In this document: positions 25,035 through 35,410 of the stretch, in pieces
Layout of the letters: each line of letters starts with the position of its first letter
How positions within the stretch are numbered: position 1 is the stretch's first letter
Source of the DNA: Stenotrophomonas sepilia
GTDB taxonomy: Bacteria; Pseudomonadota; Gammaproteobacteria; Xanthomonadales; Xanthomonadaceae
NCBI RefSeq assembly: GCF_003244875.1
Contig: NZ_LXXZ01000100.1
Location: 1-50,709 of the forward strand
Reading direction: 5' to 3'
Length of the DNA: 50,709 bases
Position numbers and translations under genes: made by a program
The notes under the pieces: model-generated
Databases searched by the model: none
Told to the model about the DNA's origin: nothing
What the model saw: only the letters and a program-made list of their open reading frames with translations

Positions 25035-27514
25035 TTCTTTGCAGCGGTCTTCTTGACGGCCTTCTTCGCCGGTGCCTTCTTTGCGGCAGCTTTCTTCACC
25101 GCCTTCTTGGCCGGCACTTTCCTGGCCGCGGCCTTCTTCGGCGCTGCTTCCTTCTTCACCGCAGCCTTCTTGGCCGGTGCCTTCTTCGCGGCGGCTTTCT
25201 TGGCGCCGAAGCCCTTGCGCACCGGCTTGCCGGTTTCTTCCATCAGCTGTTGCACTTCGGCCAGGGTCAGCGATGCTGGTTCGCGATCCTTGGGGATCTT
25301 ACCGTTCATCTTTCCATCGCTGATGTACGGGCCGAAGCGGCCGTTCAGCACCTGGATGTCGCTGCCCTCGAACTCCTTGATGATCCGGTTGCGCGCGATC
25401 TCTTCCTTCTCTTCGATCAGGAATACGGCGCGGGCCAGGTCGATGGTGTACGGGTCGTCTTCCTTCTTCAGTGAGGCGTAGGTGCTGCCGCGCTTGGCGA
25501 ACGGGCCGAAGCGGCCGATGCCGACGCTGACCGGCTCACCATTGTCCTCGCCCAGCGCGCGCGGCATCAGGAACAGTTCCAGCGCGTCTTCCAACGAGAT
25601 GGTGTGCATCGACTGGCCGGGGCGCAACGAGGCGAACTTCGGCTTTTCCTCGGCGTCCTCGGCGGTGCTGCCGATGGCGGCATACGGCCCGAAACGACCC
25701 AGCCGCACGCTGACCGGCTTGCCGGTCTTGGGGTCGGTGCCGAGCTCGCGCGCGCCACTGGCCTCGGCGCGGTCGACCGATTCCTTCTTGTCTTCGACCA
25801 GTTCCTTGAACGGCTCCCAGAAACGGGCCATCAGCGGGATCCATTCTTCCTCACCGCGCGAGACGGCATCGAGCTCGTCCTCAAGCCTGGCGGTGAAGTC
25901 GTAATCCACGTACTGGGTGAAGTGGCTGGACAGGAACTTGGACACCGCGCGGCCCACGTCGGACGGGCGGAAGCTGCGGCCTTCCATTTCCACATACTTG
26001 CGGAACAGCAGGGTCTGGATGATCGAAGCGTAGGTCGAGGGACGGCCGATGCCGTACTCTTCCAGCGCCTTCACCAGCGCCGCTTCGGTGTAGCGCGGCG
26101 GTGGCTGGGTGAAATGCTGTTCGGCCAGGATGCGTTCCAGCGGGATGCGGTCGCCCGGCTTCATCGCGGGCAGCTTGCGGCCCTCATCTTCGTCCTCGGC
26201 GCTCTTGTTGTCCTTGCCTTCCTCGTACACGGCCAGGAAGCCGGGCACGACCACGGTGGTGCCGCTGGCGCGGAACACGTGTTCGCTGCCGGCCGACAGG
26301 TCGACGCTGACGGTGTTGAGCGTGGCCGGGATCATCTGGCAGGCCACCGCACGCTTCCAGATCAGCTCGTACAGGCGCCGCTCGTCGTCGGTCAGGAAGC
26401 GGGCGACCTGCGACGGCGTGCGCAGGGCCGAGGTCGGGCGCACCGCTTCGTGCGCTTCCTGGGCGTTCTTCGACTTGGTCTGGTAGGTGTTGGGCTGGTC
26501 CGGCAGCGAGGCGATGCCGTAGTCGCGGGCGATCACGTCGCGGATTTCCGCCAGCGCGTCCTGCGACAGGTTCACCGAGTCGGTACGCATGTACGAAATC
26601 AGGCCGACGGTGCCTTCGTCGCCGATGGCCACGCCCTCATACAGCTTCTGCGCCACCTGCATGGTCTTGCGGGTGGTGAAGCCGAGCTTGCGCGAGGCTT
26701 CCTGCTGCAGGGTGGAGGTGGTGAACGGCGGCGCCGGGCGGCGCTTGCGCTCCTTGCTGGCGACGTCGGTGACGTGCAGCGAACCCTGCGCGGCCTGCTG
26801 GATGCGCATGCGCGCCGCTTCAGCGGTGTCGCCATCGGTGACGGTGAACTGCTCGAACTTCTGCCCGTCCAGCTTGACCAGCTTGGCATTGAAGTGCTGG
26901 GACGGGTGCGCGCACTCGGCAGCGATCGACCAGTACTCGCGGGCGATGAAGGCTTCGATCTCTTCCTCGCGCTCGACGATCATGCGCAGCGCCGGGCTCT
27001 GCACGCGGCCGGCGGACAGGCCGCGCTGCACCTTGCGCCAGAGCACCGGCGACAGGTTGAAGCCGACCAGGTAGTCCAGCGCGCGGCGGGCCTGCTGGGC
27101 GTCGACGAGGTCGCTGGCGATCGCGCGCGGCTGGCTGATCGCTTCCTTGATGGCGCGCGGGGTGATCTCGGTGAACACCACGCGCTGCATCGGCTTGTCC
27201 TTGACCAGCCCGCGTTCCTTCAGGATCTCGGCGATATGCCAGCTGATCGCTTCACCCTCGCGATCCGGGTCAGTTGCCAGCAGGATGTCGTCGGCGCCCT
27301 TGGCGGCCTTGGCGATCGCATCGACATGCTTTTCGTTCTTGTCGATCACGTCGTAGTGCATGGCGAACCCGTTGTCCGGGTCGACCGCGCCTTCCTTCGG
27401 GATCAGGTCACGCACATGCCCATACGAGGCCAGGACGGTGTAGTCCTTGCCGAGGTATTTGTTGATCGTCTTGGCCTTGGCCGGCGATTCGACGATGAGC
27501 AGGTGCTTGGGCAT
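25031..27514 (-). CDS. topA: DNA topoisomerase I (type IA)
   Basis: Encodes 827 residues. It relaxes negative supercoils. The Toprim domain starts at LLIVESPAKAKTINKYLGKD; the catalytic Tyr is in GLISYMRTDSVNLSQ. GIGRPSTYASIIQTL is another type IA signature. The C-terminal region has repeated GRFGPY/GRFGPF modules (three copies) without the Cys4 zinc fingers of the E. coli enzyme, and ends in a tail of about 55 residues that is mostly Lys, Ala and Pro, as in histone H1-like tails. The stop TAG lies in a SMAG head. Confidence 0.96.
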   Translation of the reverse strand: MPKHLLIVESPAKAKTINKYLGKDYTVLASYGHVRDLIPKEGAVDPDNGFAMHYDVIDKNEKHVDAIAKAAKGADDILLATDPDREGEAISWHIAEILKERGLVKDKPMQRVVFTEITPRAIKEAISQPRAIASDLVDAQQARRALDYLVGFNLSPVLWRKVQRGLSAGRVQSPALRMIVEREEEIEAFIAREYWSIAAECAHPSQHFNAKLVKLDGQKFEQFTVTDGDTAEAARMRIQQAAQGSLHVTDVASKERKRRPAPPFTTSTLQQEASRKLGFTTRKTMQVAQKLYEGVAIGDEGTVGLISYMRTDSVNLSQDALAEIRDVIARDYGIASLPDQPNTYQTKSKNAQEAHEAVRPTSALRTPSQVARFLTDDERRLYELIWKRAVACQMIPATLNTVSVDLSAGSEHVFRASGTTVVVPGFLAVYEEGKDNKSAEDEDEGRKLPAMKPGDRIPLERILAEQHFTQPPPRYTEAALVKALEEYGIGRPSTYASIIQTLLFRKYVEMEGRSFRPSDVGRAVSKFLSSHFTQYVDYDFTARLEDELDAVSRGEEEWIPLMARFWEPFKELVEDKKESVDRAEASGARELGTDPKTGKPVSVRLGRFGPYAAIGSTAEDAEEKPKFASLRPGQSMHTISLEDALELFLMPRALGEDNGEPVSVGIGRFGPFAKRGSTYASLKKEDDPYTIDLARAVFLIEEKEEIARNRIIKEFEGSDIQVLNGRFGPYISDGKMNGKIPKDREPASLTLAEVQQLMEETGKPVRKGFGAKKAAAKKAPAKKAAVKKEAAPKKAAARKVPAKKAVKKAAAKKAPAKKAVKKTAAKK

Positions 27515-27608
27515 GGCAGCAGTGTCTGTGGGGCGAGCCGCAGGGAAGGGGCCGCTAGGGTGGAGCAAACGGCCGCATTAGTGAAGCGGCCACGGACAAA
27601 TCAATACG

Positions 27609-27639
27609 CTGAACGCCCGGTAGTGTGCCGGGCGTTCAG
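27609..27639. terminator. Strong hairpin between the RDD gene and topA
   Basis: CTGAACGCCCGG, loop of seven bases, CCGGGCGTTCAG, a perfect 12-bp stem. It probably ends the leftward RDD transcript before topA; the T run is weak. Confidence 0.6.
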
Positions 27640-27707
27640 GTTTCACCTTATTAGAGGAATCACGCCCGGCCAGCCCCTGTCAAGCAGCCAGACGTGAGGA
27701 TGGCCGT

Positions 27708-28637
27708 TCATGAGGCCATCTTGGCGATGAAGCCGACCGCAGCCACCAGCAGCACCAGGCCCGCGACCGTCAGCAGGCCGGTCAGTACCAGGATCACGAT
27801 GGTGACCGTACCCAGCTCATGGCGCTGCAGCTGCGGCTGGTCGGTGTAGGCCCAGCGGTCGACCACCAGGGTGTCGCAGATCATGTCGTGCAGGCCCTGC
27901 TTGCGCTCGGTGAAGGCGGCCATCAGGAAGCCGATGCCCAGGGTGAAGCTGCTCAGCAGCATGGCCCAGTAGCGACCGAAGGCGCGGCCACGGGTCAGGC
28001 GGTCACCGTTGCTGCGCACGACCTTGATGCCGACCGCCATCTTGCCCAGCGTGGCGCCGCCCGGCGAGGAATGGAACCAGGTGTAGTAGGCCACGCCGAT
28101 GGCCATGTTGATCAGCGCGCTGGCCAGCTGCGCGACGATTTCGATGGAGGTTTCGCCACTGCCCACCGCGCCCATGCTGGCGCCAAGCACCACGCCGATG
28201 ATGGCGCCGATGATGCCGCCCGGCACGGCCAGCACGAAGTAGTCGATCATGTAGGCCGCGACGCGCTTCCAGAAGCCGGCGTAGACCACCTCGCCGCCGA
28301 TCACCGGCCGCGCGCCACCGGCAGCGGCGGCGGCCGGGGCGTTGTAGGGCGAGCTGCTGAGCGCGCCCGTGCCAGGCAGCGGCGCAGTGCCGTTGTCGAT
28401 GGCGGCGTAGTCGCTGCGCAGGTCGAAGCCGCCACTGGCAGTGGCGGTGCTGGCGTCGGCCAGCGTCTGCAGGCCCAGTTCATCGACCACCTGGCGCAGT
28501 GCAGCCCACTGGGCCATGCCTTCGCGCCAGACCAGGGTGTCCAGGTTCAGTTCGCCGCGCTGGAAGCGCTGGCGGATCTCCTGGACCGACAGCGGGCCCT
28601 GGCGTTGCTGTCCTACGGCGTAGTACCACTCAGTCAT
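27708..28637 (-). CDS. GYF_2 + RDD domain membrane protein
   Basis: Encodes 309 residues. The N-terminal 55 residues (MTEWYYAVGQQRQGPLSVQE and on to VWREGMAQWAALRQV) form a GYF_2 (DUF4339) domain, which in the related GYF fold binds proline-rich peptides. After a linker, an RDD domain with three to four membrane segments begins near residue 130 (GFWKRVAAYMIDYFVLAVPG). RDD proteins are proposed to act in ion or osmolyte transport. Its neighbour upstream carries the same N-terminal domain. Confidence 0.87.
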   Translation of the reverse strand: MTEWYYAVGQQRQGPLSVQEIRQRFQRGELNLDTLVWREGMAQWAALRQVVDELGLQTLADASTATASGGFDLRSDYAAIDNGTAPLPGTGALSSSPYNAPAAAAAGGARPVIGGEVVYAGFWKRVAAYMIDYFVLAVPGGIIGAIIGVVLGASMGAVGSGETSIEIVAQLASALINMAIGVAYYTWFHSSPGGATLGKMAVGIKVVRSNGDRLTRGRAFGRYWAMLLSSFTLGIGFLMAAFTERKQGLHDMICDTLVVDRWAYTDQPQLQRHELGTVTIVILVLTGLLTVAGLVLLVAAVGFIAKMAS

Positions 28638-28686
28638 TGCATGTTCCCTGTTGGATCGTCCTTGGAGGTGCTGCCGTGCGCGTGGC

Positions 28687-29445
28687 TCAGCCGCGGCACG
28701 ACGTCGGCAGGTACTTGTCGTCGCTTTCACCGCTGCATTCCCAGCGGCCGCTGTCGCGATCATATTCCAGCCACAGCAGGTCGCCATCGAGGCTCTTGCC
28801 GGGCACGGCCAGCGTTGCTTCGATGCCACAGTGACCGTTGTTGAAGCGGCCGATGTTCACCGCCGACAGGCCGGCCTGGGTGAAGTCACCCGGGGCCGGG
28901 AAACCGGCATCGTTGGCGCCGGGGCAGCGGCCTTCATCGTCGGCGAAGTGCTGCACCTGCTGTTTCAGCGGCTGCAGGGCATTGACCGCGGTCGCGATCC
29001 TGGCACGCACGGTGTAGTCGTTGTATGCAGGCAGGGCGATCGCCGCGAGGATGGCCATGATCGGTACCAGTACCAGCAGCAGGCCGCCGCCGATGATCGC
29101 GGTCAGGGCGCAACCGGAGAGCTTCTTCTTCGGCGGTGGCAGAACCCCGGCTGCCGCTTGGGTGGCATAGGGCGTGGACGGCGGCAGCACAGGCGGCTGC
29201 GGCGGAGGGGGGGCCACCGGTTCCGGTTCCGGCTCGGGTTGCTGGGCCGGCGCAGCAACGTCCAGTGCCGGCACGATCAGGCCCAGCTCGTCGACCACGG
29301 TACGCAACGGCTGCCATTGCGGCAGGCCGTCGCGCCAGACCAGGGTGTCCAGGGAGATCTGGTTGTTTCGGAACAACTCGACCAACTGTTCCGCCGGCAG
29401 CGGGCCTTGCTGCCGGTTGCCTTCTGCATGGAACCACTCGCTCAC
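28687..29445 (-). CDS. GYF_2 domain fused to a pilin-like membrane helix and domain
   Basis: Encodes 252 residues. Residues 1-55 are a GYF_2 domain closely like that of the neighbouring RDD protein. A long Pro-rich linker follows (about 64-105), then a membrane helix (about 113-140, LLLVLVPIMAILAAIALPAYN) whose end, ALPAYNDYTVRARIATAV, matches the start of a type IV pilin helix, and a globular Cys-bearing domain. The prepilin cleavage Gly and the Glu at +5 are not evident, so assembly into a pilus is doubtful. Function is unknown. Confidence 0.8.
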   Translation of the reverse strand: MSEWFHAEGNRQQGPLPAEQLVELFRNNQISLDTLVWRDGLPQWQPLRTVVDELGLIVPALDVAAPAQQPEPEPEPVAPPPPQPPVLPPSTPYATQAAAGVLPPPKKKLSGCALTAIIGGGLLLVLVPIMAILAAIALPAYNDYTVRARIATAVNALQPLKQQVQHFADDEGRCPGANDAGFPAPGDFTQAGLSAVNIGRFNNGHCGIEATLAVPGKSLDGDLLWLEYDRDSGRWECSGESDDKYLPTSCRG

Positions 29446-29484
29446 GGGGACGCTCCTGAATGCGCTATGCCCCCAAGTGTACGG

Positions 29485-29958
29485 TCAGTGAAGGGGTTCT
29501 GGCTCGTCCATGAACATCTGCGTCTCCATCCAGGCATAGGCCGCTTCGGAGCCGGGCTGGTTGAACAGCACCATCAGCACGACCCATTTCAGGTCGTCCA
29601 GGTCCAGTTCGTCCTGGTCCAGGGCCATCGCCCGGTCCAGCACCAGCTCGCGCTGGTCGGCGTCGAGGATGCCGTGCTGTTCCAGGTACAGCAGGAAGCC
29701 GCGGCATTCCACATCCAGCTTGTCCAGCTCGGGGCCATGGTAGATGCGCACGGGGCCGTCGACCCGCGCCTGGGCCACGCTCGGCCGCTGGGCGGCCAGG
29801 GCATCGAGCCAGTCGAACGCCTTGTTGATCTCGGTGGGGCTGAAACCGGCCTGGATCAGGCCGTTCTGCAGCGAATCGCGGTCACGGATCAGGTCCGCAT
29901 CTTCGCTGAAATAGTGTTCAAACAGGTACAGCAGTACATCCAGGATGCTCTCTTTCAT
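29485..29958 (-). CDS. smg: Smg protein (DUF494 family)
   Basis: Encodes 157 residues with no signal peptide. The sequence begins [17 protein letters not shown], the family hallmark, and continues as a mainly acidic helical protein ([39 protein letters not shown]). It lies directly downstream of dprA, the usual partner of smg in gammaproteobacteria. Its biochemical role is not established. Confidence 0.92.
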   Translation of the reverse strand: MKESILDVLLYLFEHYFSEDADLIRDRDSLQNGLIQAGFSPTEINKAFDWLDALAAQRPSVAQARVDGPVRIYHGPELDKLDVECRGFLLYLEQHGILDADQRELVLDRAMALDQDELDLDDLKWVVLMVLFNQPGSEAAYAWMETQMFMDEPEPLH

Positions 29959-30001
29959 TGCCCCTCGGCCTGCGTCGCGCGACGCTGTGGAGGTGAAGAA
30001 A

Positions 30002-31129
30002 CTAGGGAGTTCGACAGTAGCGGCCGTGTACGCACACCACGATTCCCGCCAGTTCCATGGCAAGCAGCATGGAGGACACCTGGGACGCCGTCAATCCACA
30101 GCGCGTGATCAGTGAATCCATACCGCTTGGGTTGTGGTCCAGGGCTCGCCACAAGCACTGGTAGTCAGGGTCGTCGGCCCAGCGCGCCGGCAGGAGGGCC
30201 GGCAGTGCCTGTTCAGTGGGGGTGACCAGCCGCGATTGCAAGCCCGGCAGCTGCTGGCGAAGGGCGGGGGCGAGCAGTTCCAGAACCTCCTCGGGGCGCT
30301 CGACCAGCGCCGCGCCCTCGCGGATCAGGCGGTGGCAGCCCGCCGCGCGCGGGTTGAGCACCGATCCGGGCAGGGCACAGACCTCGCGGCCTGCCTCGGC
30401 GGCCAGGCGCGCGGTGATCAGCGCTCCCGATCGCTGCGCGGCCTCGACCACCACGGTGGCCAGCGCCAGCCCGGCTACCAGCCGGTTGCGCGCGGGGAAG
30501 TGGCCTGGGCGGGCCGCCGTACCCGGCAGGTACTCACTGAGCACCACGCCCTCGGCGGCGATGCGCGCCTGCAGCCGGGCGTGGCTGTCCGGATAGGCGC
30601 GGTCAGGGCCCGTGCCGATCACCGCCACGGTGCAGCCACCGGCCTCCAGCGTGGCCTGGTGCGCAGCCGCATCGATGCCTGCGGCCAGGCCGCTGGTCAC
30701 CGCCAGGCCCGCCTCGACGAAACAGCCGGCAAAACGCGCGGCCAGTGCGCGCCCGCCCGGGGTGGGGGAACGGCTGCCGACCAGCGCCACCGACGGGCGC
30801 CAGGCCAGGCTGGGGTCTCCGGCGACGAACAGCGCCAGCGGCGGGTTGGGCACCTCCAGCAACGAGGGTGGAAAGGCCGGATCGGTGCAGGGCAGCAGGT
30901 GATGGTTGTCCTGTTCCAGCCAGCGCAGGGCGGATGCACACGCCCGGGCGTCGGGACGTTCCAGCGCGGCGCATTGCTCCGGCGTGCAGCCGTGCGCGCG
31001 CCAGTTCGCCGGGCCTTGCGCGATGGCGGCTTGCGCACCGCCCGCGGCCTGCAGCAGGGCCCGTCGTGGCGCCAGTGCGTCTCCCGCCATCAACAGGCGC
31101 AGCAGCGCCTCATATGCATGCGTGGTCAT
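30002..31129 (-). CDS. dprA: DNA-processing protein DprA (Smf)
   Basis: Encodes 375 residues. DprA protects incoming single-stranded DNA and loads RecA during natural transformation. The Rossmann-like core carries [17 protein letters not shown] (about residues 114-130), [15 protein letters not shown] (about 144-158), and [20 protein letters not shown] (about 211-230). The C-terminal 65 residues form the winged-helix domain ending in [11 protein letters not shown]. It is adjacent to smg and divergent in order from def/fmt, as in other xanthomonads. Confidence 0.94.
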   Translation of the reverse strand: MTTHAYEALLRLLMAGDALAPRRALLQAAGGAQAAIAQGPANWRAHGCTPEQCAALERPDARACASALRWLEQDNHHLLPCTDPAFPPSLLEVPNPPLALFVAGDPSLAWRPSVALVGSRSPTPGGRALAARFAGCFVEAGLAVTSGLAAGIDAAAHQATLEAGGCTVAVIGTGPDRAYPDSHARLQARIAAEGVVLSEYLPGTAARPGHFPARNRLVAGLALATVVVEAAQRSGALITARLAAEAGREVCALPGSVLNPRAAGCHRLIREGAALVERPEEVLELLAPALRQQLPGLQSRLVTPTEQALPALLPARWADDPDYQCLWRALDHNPSGMDSLITRCGLTASQVSSMLLAMELAGIVVCVHGRYCRTP

Positions 31130-31154
31130 CCCCCACTATCGGCCGCACGCAACA

Positions 31155-31174
31155 AAGGCGCCCTAGGGCGCCTT
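31155..31174. terminator. 20-bp perfect palindrome between dprA and the LysM gene
   Basis: AAGGCGCCCTAGGGCGCCTT, immediately upstream of dprA on the minus strand and downstream of the LysM gene. It likely forms a hairpin that ends the LysM transcript. Confidence 0.55.
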
Positions 31175-31239
31175 CGCATGTGATCGTCAGGTTTTCCCGC
31201 AGACGCCTGCCGGGCAGCGGCCGGCACGCCCGGCAACGG

Positions 31240-32370
31240 TTACTTTGCGTCCGGGTGCAGCGCGTTGTAACCCACCTGCACCGGCTTCACGCCCTGCATC
31301 ACCAGCGCGTAGCTGACGTTGTCGAAGGTACGGAACACCATCGCGTGCGCGGCATACTCGTCCGGCAGCGAGACCCGGCCCGCGCCAGTGCTGAGCGAGT
31401 CGTCCATGCGCGAGGAGCCCGGGTACTTCATGCGGTGCGCCACATGGCGGCCCGGGCGCCACAGCGAGAACACGGTACCGTTGTCCACGCCCTGGGCACG
31501 GCCGGCCGAGATCGCGATCACGTCGCGCGGGCCACCGGCGTTGAACATGTCGGTGACGGCCAGCACGCGCACGTCCACACCCTCGACACCGGCAGCGGGT
31601 ACATGAGGTATGAACTGCAGGTCGTACGGCTTGGCTTCGACCGGCACCAGGCGGTCACCGGCGCGCACTTCGCGGCCGCCGTCGTTCTTGTCCAGCACCA
31701 GCGTGGAGGCCTCGACCTTGCCGCCGGCAATCTGGGTGATGGTGCCGGTAGCGACCTGGGCCAGCTCGTAGCCGAGCACGCCACGGCGGGCGTTGGGCGC
31801 GTTGTAGGCCTTCCACAGGTTGCCGCTGCCCGGGGTCACGTCGCCATTGGCGGTCAGGTCTTCGGTCGGCTTGGGCTGGGCGTACCGCACGGTCGGGCGT
31901 ACCACGGCCCAGCGCTGGCCCACCTGGGCATCGGCCAGGCGCACGTAGACGGTGTCACCGCCGGACACGCGCAGGCGGCTGTCCTCCAGGCCGACCACGT
32001 AGGGCAGCTGCTTGATGCTGTCGACAACGCTCAGCTGCTTCAGGAACGGCTCGACCTGGGCCAGCGGAATGGCGTCGATCGGGGCCTCCTGGCGCGGGCC
32101 GGCCTGGGATACGGTCACCCGGTCCAGGTAGGCCAGGCTCAGCACGTCACCTGGATAGATCAGGTGCGGGTTGGCGATCTGCGGATTGGCTTGCCAGATC
32201 TCCGGCCACAGCCAAGGCTTCTGCAGGAAACGTGCGGCGATATCCCACAACGTATCCCCTTTTCGGACCACATAGGTGTCCGGGTGCCCGCCATTCACTT
32301 CCACGGCGGTAGCATAGGCAGCCACGGTCAGCATCGCCGCGGCGACGACCGTACGAAAACGAAGCAACAT
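31240..32370 (-). CDS. LysM-domain peptidoglycan-binding protein
   Basis: Encodes 376 residues. A signal peptide (MLLRFRTVVAAAMLTVAAYA) leads into a LysM module (DTYVVRKGDTLWDIAARFL... through PHLIYPGDVLSLA, about residues 30-80). The remaining 290 residues have no motif I can name and appear beta-rich. Position directly before dprA is conserved in xanthomonads. I choose the ATG at 32370, which begins the signal peptide, over the TTG eight codons upstream. It likely sits in the periplasm bound to the cell wall. Confidence 0.88.
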   Translation of the reverse strand: MLLRFRTVVAAAMLTVAAYATAVEVNGGHPDTYVVRKGDTLWDIAARFLQKPWLWPEIWQANPQIANPHLIYPGDVLSLAYLDRVTVSQAGPRQEAPIDAIPLAQVEPFLKQLSVVDSIKQLPYVVGLEDSRLRVSGGDTVYVRLADAQVGQRWAVVRPTVRYAQPKPTEDLTANGDVTPGSGNLWKAYNAPNARRGVLGYELAQVATGTITQIAGGKVEASTLVLDKNDGGREVRAGDRLVPVEAKPYDLQFIPHVPAAGVEGVDVRVLAVTDMFNAGGPRDVIAISAGRAQGVDNGTVFSLWRPGRHVAHRMKYPGSSRMDDSLSTGAGRVSLPDEYAAHAMVFRTFDNVSYALVMQGVKPVQVGYNALHPDAK

Positions 32371-32496
32371 AGGTGTGAAGCCCTGATTCCCCAACAGGTC
32401 CGCGCACTATAGTCCAGAAACCGGGGCGCAAGGCAAGCGTTGGAGCTAGAATCTGCGACGTATGCCGGCGTGCCGGCCCCCTATCCGGAAACAGCC

Positions 32497-33009
32497 ATGG
32501 CCCTTCTCCCCATTCTCGAGTTCCCCGATCCGCGCCTGCGTACCAAGGCTGCGTTGATCGACGCCGCCGAAGTCACCACGCCGGCCTTTCAGGAACTGAT
32601 CGACAACATGTTCCAGACCATGTACGACGCCCCGGGCATCGGCCTGGCGGCCACCCAGGTGGACGTGCACAAGCGCTTCATGGTCATCGATGTCAGCGAA
32701 GAAAAGAATGAACCGCATGTGTTCATCAACCCGGAAATCGTCGCCAGGGACGGGGGCCGGGTGTACCAGGAGGGCTGCCTGTCGGTCCCGGGCATCTTCG
32801 CCGACGTCACCCGCGCCGACACCATCACCGTGAAGTACCTGGACCGCAACGGCCAGGAACAGCAGCTGGAGGCCGGTGAAGTGCTGGCCACCTGCATCCA
32901 GCATGAGATGGACCACCTGGACGGCAAGCTGTTCATTGACTACCTGTCGCCGCTCAAGCGCGAGATGGTCCGCAAGAAGCTGGCCAAGCAGCGCAAGCAC
33001 GTGGCGTGA
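32497..33009 (+). CDS. def: Peptide deformylase
   Basis: Encodes 170 residues. It removes the formyl group from the N-terminal Met of new proteins. All three metal-site motifs are present: [12 protein letters not shown] (about 47-58), EGCLSVPG with the Cys ligand (about 91-98), and QHEMDHLDG with both His ligands and the catalytic Glu (about 133-141). The ATG at 32497 starts the family-typical [15 protein letters not shown]. It is followed by fmt, the gene of the matching formylation step, and rsmB. Confidence 0.96.
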   Translation: MALLPILEFPDPRLRTKAALIDAAEVTTPAFQELIDNMFQTMYDAPGIGLAATQVDVHKRFMVIDVSEEKNEPHVFINPEIVARDGGRVYQEGCLSVPGIFADVTRADTITVKYLDRNGQEQQLEAGEVLATCIQHEMDHLDGKLFIDYLSPLKREMVRKKLAKQRKHVA

Positions 33010-33129
33010 TCGCCCATCCGGGCCGCCCTTCGGGTGGCCCGTGCCTGCGCGACGCGCGCGGGCTGCACGGCGCCGGCCGACGGCGCCGTTTTCTTTCCTG
33101 CACGAATCCATCCTGCAAGTGGGGTAGCC

Positions 33130-34053
33130 ATGAGGATTGTCTTTGCCGGTACGCCGGAATTCGCGGTGTCGTCGCTGCGCGCCGCGGCGCGCCACCACGA
33201 GGTCGTGGCCGTCTATACCCAGCCTGACCGGCCGGCCGGCCGTGGCCGTGGCCTGGCACCGTCGCCGGTCAAGCTCGAGGCCGTGGCCCGTGGCATTCCG
33301 GTCTACCAGCCCGAATCACTGAAGGACGAGGCTGCACAGCAGCAGCTGCGCGACCTGCAGCCGGACCTGATGGTGGTGGTGGCCTACGGCCTGCTCCTGC
33401 CCAAGGCGGTACTGGCGATCCCGACCCACGGCTGCTGGAACGTGCATGCCTCGCTGCTGCCACGCTGGCGCGGTGCTGCGCCGATCCAGCGCGCGATCCA
33501 GGCCGGTGACGCAAAGACCGGTGTGTGCCTGATGCAGATGGAAGCGGGCCTGGATACCGGCCCGGTGCTGCTGCACCAAGAACTGCCGATCGCTGCCACC
33601 GATACCGGTGGTCAGCTGCATGACAAGCTGGCCGAGCTGGGTGCACAGGTCCTGTCCGACGGCCTGGGCCTGCTGCGGGCCGGCATCAAGCCGATCGCGC
33701 GGCCGCAGCCGGAGCAGGGCGTGACCTATGCGCACAAGCTGGACAAGGCCGAAGCCCGTCTGGACTGGGCGCAGGGCGCCGATGTGCTGGCGCGTACCGT
33801 GCGTGCCTTCAATCCGTGGCCGATCGCCGAAGCGACGCTGGCTGGCGAACGCGTGCGCATCCATGGCGCGGTGGCACTGGATGCGGCCCACGGCCAAGCG
33901 CCGGGCACGGTGCTGGCGGCCAGCCGCGATGGCATCGACATCGCCTGTGGCCAGGGCGCACTGCGCTTGCGTACGCTGCAGCGCGAAGGCGGCAAGGCGA
34001 TCACCGCCGCCGACTACCTCAACGCCCGCCGTGATCTGCGCGTGGGAGCATAA
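33130..34053 (+). CDS. fmt: Methionyl-tRNA formyltransferase
   Basis: Encodes 307 residues. It transfers a formyl group from 10-formyltetrahydrofolate to Met-tRNAfMet. N-terminal signature [12 protein letters not shown] (residues 2-13), the folate-site [19 protein letters not shown] (about 106-124), and the C-terminal tRNA-binding domain are visible. It lies 120 bases downstream of def and four bases upstream of rsmB, as an operon. Confidence 0.96.
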   Translation: MRIVFAGTPEFAVSSLRAAARHHEVVAVYTQPDRPAGRGRGLAPSPVKLEAVARGIPVYQPESLKDEAAQQQLRDLQPDLMVVVAYGLLLPKAVLAIPTHGCWNVHASLLPRWRGAAPIQRAIQAGDAKTGVCLMQMEAGLDTGPVLLHQELPIAATDTGGQLHDKLAELGAQVLSDGLGLLRAGIKPIARPQPEQGVTYAHKLDKAEARLDWAQGADVLARTVRAFNPWPIAEATLAGERVRIHGAVALDAAHGQAPGTVLAASRDGIDIACGQGALRLRTLQREGGKAITAADYLNARRDLRVGA

Positions 34054-34056
34054 GCG

Positions 34057-35388
34057 GTGTCGAAGCAGAACGATTTCTCCGTGGCCAAGGCGGCGCCGGG
34101 CGCGGCCACGCGCATGCTGGCCGCGCGTGTGCTGGCACAGGTGTTCACCCGTGGCCGTTCATTGAAGGCCGAACTGGCCTGGGCGCTGCCGAAGCTGGCC
34201 GACAGCCGCGATCGTGCCTTGCTGGAAGCGCTGTGCTTTGCGGTCCTGCGTCGCCGCAGCACCTATGACGCTGCCTTGCAGTCGTGGATGCAGAAGCCGC
34301 TGTCGGCGCGCGACGCCGACCTGCGCACCCTGTTGATGGTGGGCTTTGCCCAGCTGGACGTGCTGGAACTGCCGGCGCATGCGGCGCTGTCGGCCACGGT
34401 CGATGCCGCGCGTGCGCTGGGCCGTGAGCGCCAGGCCGGCCTGGTCAATGCGATCCTGCGCCGCGCGCAGCGCGAAGGTTTCCCGGAGCAGCCGGCGCGC
34501 GATGCCTTCCCGGAATGGCTGGCCGATGCGGTGGAGCGCGATTGGCCGGCACAGGCCGACGCGATCTTCAGCGCCAGCCTGCAACCGGCACCGTTGTGGC
34601 TGCGTGCCAACCGCCAGCACGGTGGCCGTGACAAGGCACTGGCGGCACTGGCCGAGGCGGGCATTGCCGCCGAACCCAGCGCGCTCTGCGCCGATGCATT
34701 GCGCCTGGCAGCCCCCGTTGCGGTGAACCAGCTGCCGGGTTTTGCCGACGGTGCACTGTCGGTACAGGACCTGTCGGCGCAATGCGCAGCCGACGCGCTG
34801 GCGCCCGCGACCGGCGCCCGCGTGCTGGACGCCTGTGCGGCGCCCGGTGGCAAGTCGGCGCACCTGCTGGAACGTGACCCCAGTCTGCGCCTGCTGGCGC
34901 TCGATATCGATGCGCGTCGCCTCGCGCGCGCCCGCGATACCTACACCCGCACCGGTGTGGGCGAGGGCGCGCAGACCCGGGTGGCCGATGCCAGCGATCC
35001 CGGGGCCTGGTGGGACGGCACGCCGTTCGACGCCATCCTGCTGGATGCCCCGTGCTCGGCCACCGGCGTGATCCGCCGCCAGCCGGACGTGATGTTCCAC
35101 CGCCGCGCCGAGGACATCGATGCGCTGGTCGGCGTGCAGGCCCGCCTGCTGGAGGCCTGCTGGTCGATGCTGCGCCCGGGAGGCGTGCTGCTGTACGCCA
35201 CCTGTTCGATCCTGCGCGCCGAGAACGTCGATCAGGTGCGAGCCTTCCTGAAGTGGCATCCGGACGCAGCGGCACAGCCTCTGGATGACACATTCGGCCT
35301 CGATTGCGAGGGGATTGCGCGCCAGCGCCTGCCGGGTGACAACGATGCTGACGGTTTCTTTTACGCGCGTCTGCTAAAAACAGCCTGA
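34057..35388 (+). CDS. rsmB: 16S rRNA (cytosine-967-C5)-methyltransferase RsmB
   Basis: Encodes 443 residues from a GTG preceded by GGGAGCA. The N-terminal NusB-like domain covers about residues 14-145. The catalytic domain carries the SAM motif [17 protein letters not shown] (about 255-271), the motif IV cysteine in [14 protein letters not shown] (about 329-342) and the motif VI cysteine in [13 protein letters not shown]. Both conserved Cys residues of the m5C enzymes are present. It completes the def-fmt-rsmB operon. Confidence 0.95.
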   Translation: MSKQNDFSVAKAAPGAATRMLAARVLAQVFTRGRSLKAELAWALPKLADSRDRALLEALCFAVLRRRSTYDAALQSWMQKPLSARDADLRTLLMVGFAQLDVLELPAHAALSATVDAARALGRERQAGLVNAILRRAQREGFPEQPARDAFPEWLADAVERDWPAQADAIFSASLQPAPLWLRANRQHGGRDKALAALAEAGIAAEPSALCADALRLAAPVAVNQLPGFADGALSVQDLSAQCAADALAPATGARVLDACAAPGGKSAHLLERDPSLRLLALDIDARRLARARDTYTRTGVGEGAQTRVADASDPGAWWDGTPFDAILLDAPCSATGVIRRQPDVMFHRRAEDIDALVGVQARLLEACWSMLRPGGVLLYATCSILRAENVDQVRAFLKWHPDAAAQPLDDTFGLDCEGIARQRLPGDNDADGFFYARLLKTA

Positions 35389-35410
35389 CCCCGCTGACGT
35401 TCCGAGTCCC

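Noticed and set aside
25604..27697. Long open frame antisense to topA (about 700 codons)
   Set aside because: High-GC genes with strong third-position bias often leave long antisense frames. The topA frame has clear motifs; this one has none.
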